Assembly: GCA_009792885.1 (NCBI GenBank)
Contig: WMCF01000015.1
Span: forward strand, 15,917,183-15,981,182
DNA: 64,000 bases
Origin: Eremophila alpestris peregrina
Lineage: Eukaryota; Chordata; Aves; Passeriformes; Alaudidae
Direction: 5' to 3'
In this document: positions 57,801 through 64,000 of the stretch, piece after piece
How the letters are laid out: every line of letters starts with the position of its first letter
How positions within the stretch are numbered: the stretch's first letter is position 1
Notes under the pieces: generated by a model
The model's database searches: none
What the model was told of the DNA's origin: nothing
The model's input: only the letters and a program-made list of their open reading frames with translations
Program-made: the position numbers and the translations under genes

Positions 57801-60800
57801 ATAGTTACCTTATTTTCACACACATACAATTACCTCCATTATAGAAGCCTTTCAGGTAGGCAGTGTCATCTACGATACAAAAATAATAAATCTTTCGTGA
57901 TGTGATTCTTTGGAATCACATAAAATCCAGGTTGTGTAAGAACTACAAGAGCTGGGCTAGTTTCCTATAAAATTTACAGATATTACAAATCCACAAAGTT
58001 TAACTCCATCCAGGGAGAAGTATATAACCCATTGCTAAGTCCTGTGCTTCAAGCAGCCTGGAAGGATGGCCATACTGGGTATCCTGAGGTGTGACTGCAC
58101 AGTGCTGTGGCCTTCCAGGATCCCTCAACACCTTCTCCAGGAAGTGGAGACAATCACTTAATCCCCAGACACCTTCCTTAGAACATTTCTCTCAGAATAC
58201 TGAAAGTGTCAGAAGTAGCTTTCACCTGTAGTGCTTTCCTCTGGAACAAGCTACCTAGATGTCTTAGTCCTCGTGGCAACTATGTTTCCAAAGCTATCTG
58301 TTTTCTGAACTGGCAAACCATCTGTTTTCAAAGCATCACTTATTCTTTTCATTTACAAAAACTCCTCTTGTCATTTCAGACATTCTAGCACCAGTAAAAC
58401 CTTCTGCACAATTTATATAGGCCTGTTTTCCTCATATCTCTTGTCTGAACGTTCATTGCATTATCTTGTCTTGTTCATCTTTGTTACCCTTAATTGCTTT
58501 TTTGTCTCTCTTCTCCCTGTCTTCTTGCTGGCTTTGCATTTGAAATGAAAAGCAAGGAAGTTTGTAGGCTGGTTCTTTGATTAGGCGGGACTGGATTCCC
58601 CATGGCCTTAGAGGTGAAACAAGGCCAACTCATCTTTGGCAAGAACTAGACTCTGCATTTTTAGCTGTGTTGTAGGAGGCCATCCAAAGTTCTTCGAGGA
58701 GGTTTTACACATGATCCAGCTGGCAGGCTGCAGGCTGCAAGGTGGATCTGCCTTGCCTCTGCTCTCTGGCCTTGAAGGTCAGAAAAATCTTCACTATGTG
58801 AAGTCCAGGCATTAATGCCACCTCCTGTTCTTACTGCAAGCCAGACAGAAGGCCAGAGGTATTAGGATGAGGTGTTAAAGGCAGGATGCATACTGCAATC
58901 CCTCAAGAGATTTTGCTCTGCCAGGAACTTGTGGCTAAGTCCTGTGAGATGTTGAGGCAGTCTAATATTTCAATGCTTCCAACAGCATGAACCCACTTCA
59001 AGTCATGCACTGCTGCTTGTTCTGTTACACTGGTGCTGCTGCCAGTATGAAGCCAGTTCAGCTGCATCAGCTGCAACAAGCCTGGGGTTTGATGGGTGCA
59101 TTCTGTAATTAGTGAGTTGAACCCACTCATGAGTCAGATGAGAGCAATCACCAGCCTGAGCAAAGGGCCAGAACTGTGTCTGGGAATGGGAGGGGAATAT
59201 GGGAAGGTAAGGGAGCATCTGTCTTTTTGGCAGTGAGCTGCTACATCAGTGCTGCCTTGTTGCAGAACAAAGACCTTTTTACAGGTGTGAGGCACATCTC
59301 TCTGCTCCCTGGTGCTGCCTCCCAAGGCATGAGCGTGTCCCAAAGCTGGCATCCACTGAACCAAGTGTAGGGAAGGATAACTGTGGGATATAGAGGGACA
59401 TGAGCATGTCAGCTGCCATGTTTCATGGAAACCCAGGGTGTCTATCACTGTAGTCTGTGCTTCTTCAGCCTCTGGAAGACAATTGTTTTCCCAATCCGCT
59501 AGGCTTTGTTACTAGGAGCAGTAGAGATTTGAGTTCCTACCCATGACTGCTGCCCTGCAGCATCAGCAAGGAATCTCACTGCACATTAAAGGTCCTGAGT
59601 AACTTGTTCAGGGTGTGATTTTTGTGACAGACAACTACCACAAGGACAAAATCCCACAGCTGTTTTTCCCTGCTGTGCAGAATAGCTTGTCTTGCTCAAG
59701 GTTAACAGCAATCAGCTCATCTCAGCCAAACACTGTGTTAATTCTGGTGTTGTCACCCTGTGGACCAGCAGGCCTGCAAAGTAGGATAATACTTCTTCAG
59801 AAAGCATACTGCCTTTTCAGAACTTAGTATTTTTTAAAAAAAGAAGTTACTGAAATGCTTAATTTGGCAAAATTTTGTAAAGTACATTTTTAAATTTAAA
59901 AGGAAGGAAATGATATTCAAGATGCTAAGAGTGAAAGCTAGGTTACCCAAAGCCAGACTGGGGTAACCAGAAGAAAAGCTGTATTATTTGGGTAATGAAT
60001 AAGTGCAAGGCATTCTGTGAACACTAGAGGAAAACCATCAAAACTTGAGAATCAGGAAACAGAATAGAGAGGCTCCTTTAAGAAGTAATAACATTGAAAG
60101 CTTGAAATTTTCCTACATAGGCAGTTCTGTGTTCTGATCAACCTAAATCCTGCACTGTAAAGGACATGGCTTGGGGTCACCTGCCAGCACAACTCCCTGA
60201 CCATTGTCTTGTTTGAGGCACGTTTCTTTTACCGTAGAACTACTTCAACTGCAACTCTGCTTTCACAGGATATTCTAGTGCAAATATATATTTCCCCCAG
60301 CAGACACTTTCACAAATATATGTTTCCCCAAACTGATGCTCCCTACTATCCCTGGATTTTGAGTACTGCCAGCACGGGGTGTACTGAAAGTGGCAGAAAA
60401 CATACCATATGTGAGATGTTATCTTGTGTCACGTCAACCTCTCTGTCATTCATCCAGTGTTGAATCATCTCCCTTGTGGGAAAGGGTAGACTGTGTTTTA
60501 TACTATATTCTGTCTGGTTTTTAGTAGGACATAGAAAAATGTTTGCTTTCCTTTGTGTTGCATCTACCAGCATTTAAACTGGCATTGTTTCTTCCAGTTG
60601 CTACTTGTTTAGTGCAGTGCTATGTTGGACAAAAGCCTCTGTGAAGCAACTGTGCCTGATCTTTATTTAGCAAGGATATGGAGGATCACCTGTTGAGGTT
60701 GGAAAGTATTTTGTAGTAGTGAAAAGCCTCCTATTGTGCCTTCCTATCTGAGCAACTTTAGCAGCTTTTCATTTGATCATTCAAATAACATCAAACCAAA

Positions 60801-60973
60801 CACTGTGACATACATAGGAGTTATCTCTGTATGGAGTCTCAGAAAAGAAGACAAATAAATTTCCCAGGACCTGCTGCAAGATTGCAACACTTTCAGAAAA
60901 TTTTGTTTGGTTTACAAGTTTACATTTACTAGAATTGCCTTGCTGGGACCTTATGCTGTGTGACTCTTGTCCA
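48856..60973. other. Long intergenic stretch, no gene recognised
   Basis: About 12 kb without a recognisable exon. I looked on the minus strand for SLC25A30 (next gene in human), using mitochondrial-carrier signatures and its C-terminal Lys-Gly-Phe-Trp-Pro-Asn-Trp segment. I did not find it. A CpG-bearing GC-rich patch lies at 49270-49770. A CA repeat lies at 51568-51594. The remainder is AT-rich with scattered short frames, none with a domain I know. Confidence 0.55.
51568..51594. repeat. Imperfect (CA)n microsatellite
   Basis: CA dinucleotides with two TA interruptions. The antisense reading of this tract creates a Val-Cys-rich spurious frame. Confidence 0.95.
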
Positions 60974-61041
60974 CTCAAAGCCTGGAACTGTCCTAAGTCC
61001 CTTCACCCTCAAAGCCCAGAACTGCCCTCTGTCCCTTCACC
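60974..61041. repeat. Tandem duplication of a 34-bp unit
   Basis: Two adjacent 34-bp copies (60974-61007 and 61008-61041) both begin CTCAAAGCC and end GTCCCTTCACC, with several substitutions between them. Too short and diverged to name a satellite. Confidence 0.9.
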
Positions 61042-61284
61042 CTTTACCCATTAAAAACAAATAACATGACCCTTACATGACACAGTAAAGACCTTTGGCT
61101 CCTGCCAATGCCAGAGCCCAAATCAGATTGTAAAAAAATATTTATTAAAAAAAGACTACAAAATGACAGTTACTCCTGATTTCACTTTCCTTTCTCCTTG
61201 ACCTCTGCACAGTAGATTCTGTTACTAAGGTAGAAACTTTTCATTGTACATGACATATGCTAACAGCCAGAGGAAGAAATGTCA

Positions 61285-61700
61285 TTGAATAATTACAGAA
61301 AAAAAGGGCTGGAAAGATCCTTGAGAGTCCATCCCAATGCTTGGGCTGAGTAATCCAGATTGTAATTATGACTCATAAACAGCTGCTTAACTGTTTTTAA
61401 AAGTCTGTGAAGGTACTGCAAACTCCACAGCCAGTCTCATCTAGCACTGTCCACACCATTAGAAAGTCTGTCCTATGTCTAATATAAGTGGTGGACAACA
61501 GATAATTAAGTTCCTCTTTATGGATAACTTTCAGTCTTGAAGATTATGTTATCTTAATATTTTTAAGACCATTTCTTTCAATTTTTCCTTACAGATTGTG
61601 TTTTGTATTCCTGGCCTTATTCTCCTAGCTCTTCTCTACAGCCCTCCTGAAATGCACCACACATAGCTGGATGTGGTGCTCCAGGCTGAGGCTTTGCCCC
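61285..61700 (-). mobile_element. Old CR1-like LINE fragment
   Basis: The plus strand contains 'gggctggaaagatccttgag', 'tccacagccagtctcatc', 'aagtctgtcctatgtctaat', 'cagccctcctgaaatgc' and 'gtgctccaggctgaggctt', in the order of a reversed CR1 3' region. It is much decayed with indels. The right border is uncertain. Confidence 0.6.
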
Positions 61701-63855
61701 TGGCAAACACAATGGAAGTACTATTTATTATGTCTTACATGTTTACACATGCCAGTAGCACACTGAGTGTCTATTTTTCTAACAAAGTCCTCTGCTGTGT
61801 TATTGAGGGTCAGATGAAATGCTCTTCAGAGAGAATGTGCAAACAACTGCAGGTGAAGAGGCTGTGCCAGGGCAGGGAGCTCTTGACTCCCATGTCCTGG
61901 ACTTGATTTCAACACGTAGCCACTGGAACATGAAAAATGCACATCAATTATGTAACTAATAATTGTGGAAGTTTCCAAGGGAAAAAGATAACTCTCCAGT
62001 GGTTACAGCTAGCGATAAAATGACAAGCAGTTTGAACAATACCTCTAGCCATCTGTGTTTCTCTACTAACCATTCATTTAAGCAGTAGGAGACTTGGAAA
62101 AACTGTCTTCACCACTGCAGAGACCAGAAGCGAAATGATTTTCCATTTTAGGCAGCAGTGGAAACAGCAAAATAGGAACGAATGCACAAAAAGCAGAGCT
62201 CTAGGGTAAAATGGTTTGAGGGCTGTCTGCTTTTGCTTAAAAAAAAAAAGAAACAAAATTTGTGAGGAAATTTAGGAGCAGTAAGTTTAGGGCTCTGGGA
62301 ATTAATTAATTAAACTGCAGCCCTACACAGCCCATTGGGAAAGAACTGGTGCCTGGATAAAGCTGTTGTAAGACTGTGTAATCAGCAGCACATGTGGAAA
62401 CATGCTGAGCACCTTCAAGTCAATGCCGGTATGACGCAGATGCCAGGCTCAAGGCAGCTTGCCAAAAGTAGTCCACACACTGCTGCCAAAAGCATTACGT
62501 ACCTCCTACGTAGCATGAATTGGGTTGAGAATACAACAGAACGTGTTATTCAGAGGACCCATGCAAAAGTCACTAGTGGTAACAAGAGCTAACCTGAATT
62601 CTTCTGTATTTAGAAGTACACAGCTGAGAAGTAACAACTAGTTACTTAAGAAATGTGATTGGGTGCAAGATATAACACGTGAGCAGGAACTGATTTTCAT
62701 CAGAGGTAATAAAACCCATCTGCCTGCAGAAGGAGCTGCCCAACTCAAGATCAGAGTGGAACTAAAGTCTTTCTTAAAAGGAAGCAGAAATTTGTGAAGT
62801 CAGAAAGCCGAAGCAGCTGCACCAAAATGCAAAATTACTCAATGTTAGAATCAGTCCAAATGGTCTCTGTGCAAAAAGAAAGAAAGGATGCGTTCAAAGT
62901 TTATCTCAAGTAAGATCATACTACCACTTGCTCTAGATATAAAACCTGTAAAGTATTAGCCATTGACAAGGAGTTTCAGGAGGGGGTTAGAACATGAATA
63001 GCAGTTCTGAGGTAGGAGTTTGTAGCTACGTTCTGAGAGGCTCACCTGCAAAGACAACTTCGCATCACTGTGATTAGAGCATGAGCTCTGCAGGCTATCC
63101 ATCCTTTAAAAAGAGAAATGTAAAATTTGTGGGAAGCCTGTAATAGACTTGGATTGCTTTAGAGAACTTTTCTCATTGTATGAAGCACTTATTGGAACCT
63201 AAATTTTGGATTCTTCATGCTTTATCGAGGATTGCATGCAAAGCCACATCCAGCTTCTTAATGGCGACTGAGTGGGTGTTCCTCCCTTTCTCCACCAGCC
63301 AATAAGCTTAAATAAAGGCTCGCAGCCTCCAGCCTTGCCCTGAGATAGGCGCGGGGAGCAATCCCGCAGGATGCTTTGCCCTTTCCGGGGCAGGGCATGC
63401 CATGGGCCTGCAGGGCAGCGGACTGACAGCGGCAGCAGGGCTGCACCGTGGGGCTAGGTCCTTACAAGCCCTCCTGGCAGCTCTTCCGTCAGAGACAGCA
63501 CCGAATTGCCAGAACACTCTGCCTTTAGGGGCAGCAAAAGAGCTGATTCCAGCTATTTCACAGGGAGCCCTGGGCTCTGGAAGTTCTGGTTGTCATCCAG
63601 TCTTCATGCACTGGTCACTGCCACCAGTAGAGCGGCTGAGACCTGCCCTTTTGGACAGCCCCTTTCTTTCTGGACAGGCGCTGGATACGTATTAACACAG
63701 CACTGTAAAGCTCATGCACTGAATCCATAATTTCTGCCCTGGTAACGCAATGAAACATGGTTAAAATGGCACAGAACTGTGTAATACTATCTCTACTACT
63801 GAATCATCTGGGTAACCGTTCTGCCAAAAATATTCAAGAGGGCATTTTAAAGAGC
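61701..63855. other. Intergenic DNA
   Basis: AT-rich up to about 63.2 kb, then GC-richer. An AATTAATTAATTAA tract lies near 62300. At 63300-63320 a CCAAT followed by AAATAAAGG gives a promoter-like look. No exon was recognised. Confidence 0.5.
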
Positions 63856-64000
63856 AAAGTGGCTATTTAAGCCCACCTGCCGCTTTCTGTTCCCCCACAC
63901 AGCAGGTACATAAAGGTTCCCGTGCCGCCTCAGGAGAGCTCAGCCCGGGCACTGCTGAGTTGTCGCTGGCGGCACAGGCGCCCATATGATCGTAAAGGGG
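63856..64000 (+). promoter_or_regulatory. Possible promoter and gene start at the window edge
   Basis: A TATTTAA box at about 63865, a second TATA-like CATAAAGG at about 63910, then rising G+C with CpG ('cccgtgccgcc', 'gtcgctggcggcac'). An ATG at 63986 (ATG ATC GTA AAG GGG) is still open at the edge. This could be a gene running off to the right. I do not recognise the five residues, and it may equally be chance. Confidence 0.3.

Noticed and set aside
48856..64000. Search for SLC25A30 or COG3 exons to the right of TPT1
   Set aside because: No mitochondrial-carrier signature and no recognisable COG3 peptide was seen. Short exons could be missed by eye, but I have no support for any.

Overview
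The window is nuclear DNA from a bird. CR1 retrotransposon pieces lie on both strands, and there are two LTRs of a type common in neoavian birds. Two neighbouring, convergent genes are recognisable: GTF2F2 on the plus strand and TPT1 on the minus strand. They are also neighbours at human 13q14. The encoded TPT1 residues (Cys7, Gln10) look avian. A passerine or other neoavian bird is likely, but the species cannot be fixed from this sequence.

Layout. Bases 1-20424 are intron of GTF2F2 (AT-rich; one LTR, CR1 pieces, no exon found). The last three coding exons of GTF2F2 lie at 20425-20524, 25318-25461 and 29768-29887, followed by a 3'UTR with two candidate poly(A) signals. An 8-kb convergent intergenic stretch follows (30.6-38.56 kb), with a solo LTR and, near TPT1, an H/ACA snoRNA-like unit. 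TPT1 occupies 38565-43695 on the minus strand. It is complete: six exons, a 172-codon protein, a TATA-like box, a pyrimidine-tract (TOP) start and a CpG island. Its last intron holds a second H/ACA snoRNA, probably SNORA31. From 43.9 kb to the right edge I find no protein-coding exon, only CR1 fragments, a tetranucleotide microsatellite, a CpG-bearing patch near 49.3-49.8 kb and promoter-like sequence at the very end.

How the genes relate. GTF2F2 encodes RAP30, the small subunit of general transcription factor TFIIF. The window holds its C-terminal linker and winged-helix part. TPT1 encodes translationally controlled tumour protein, a very abundant housekeeping protein whose mRNA is growth-regulated through its TOP leader. 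TPT1 is also a snoRNA host gene. The most interesting point is a second copy of the TPT1 snoRNA, on the same strand but about 0.7 kb beyond the TPT1 poly(A) signal. Its stems appear compensated, one guide arm is conserved and the other has diverged.

Limits. Exon calls rest on remembered protein families and on splice-site reading by eye. Repeat calls rest on recognising family-typical phrases. No alignment, folding or database search was run.
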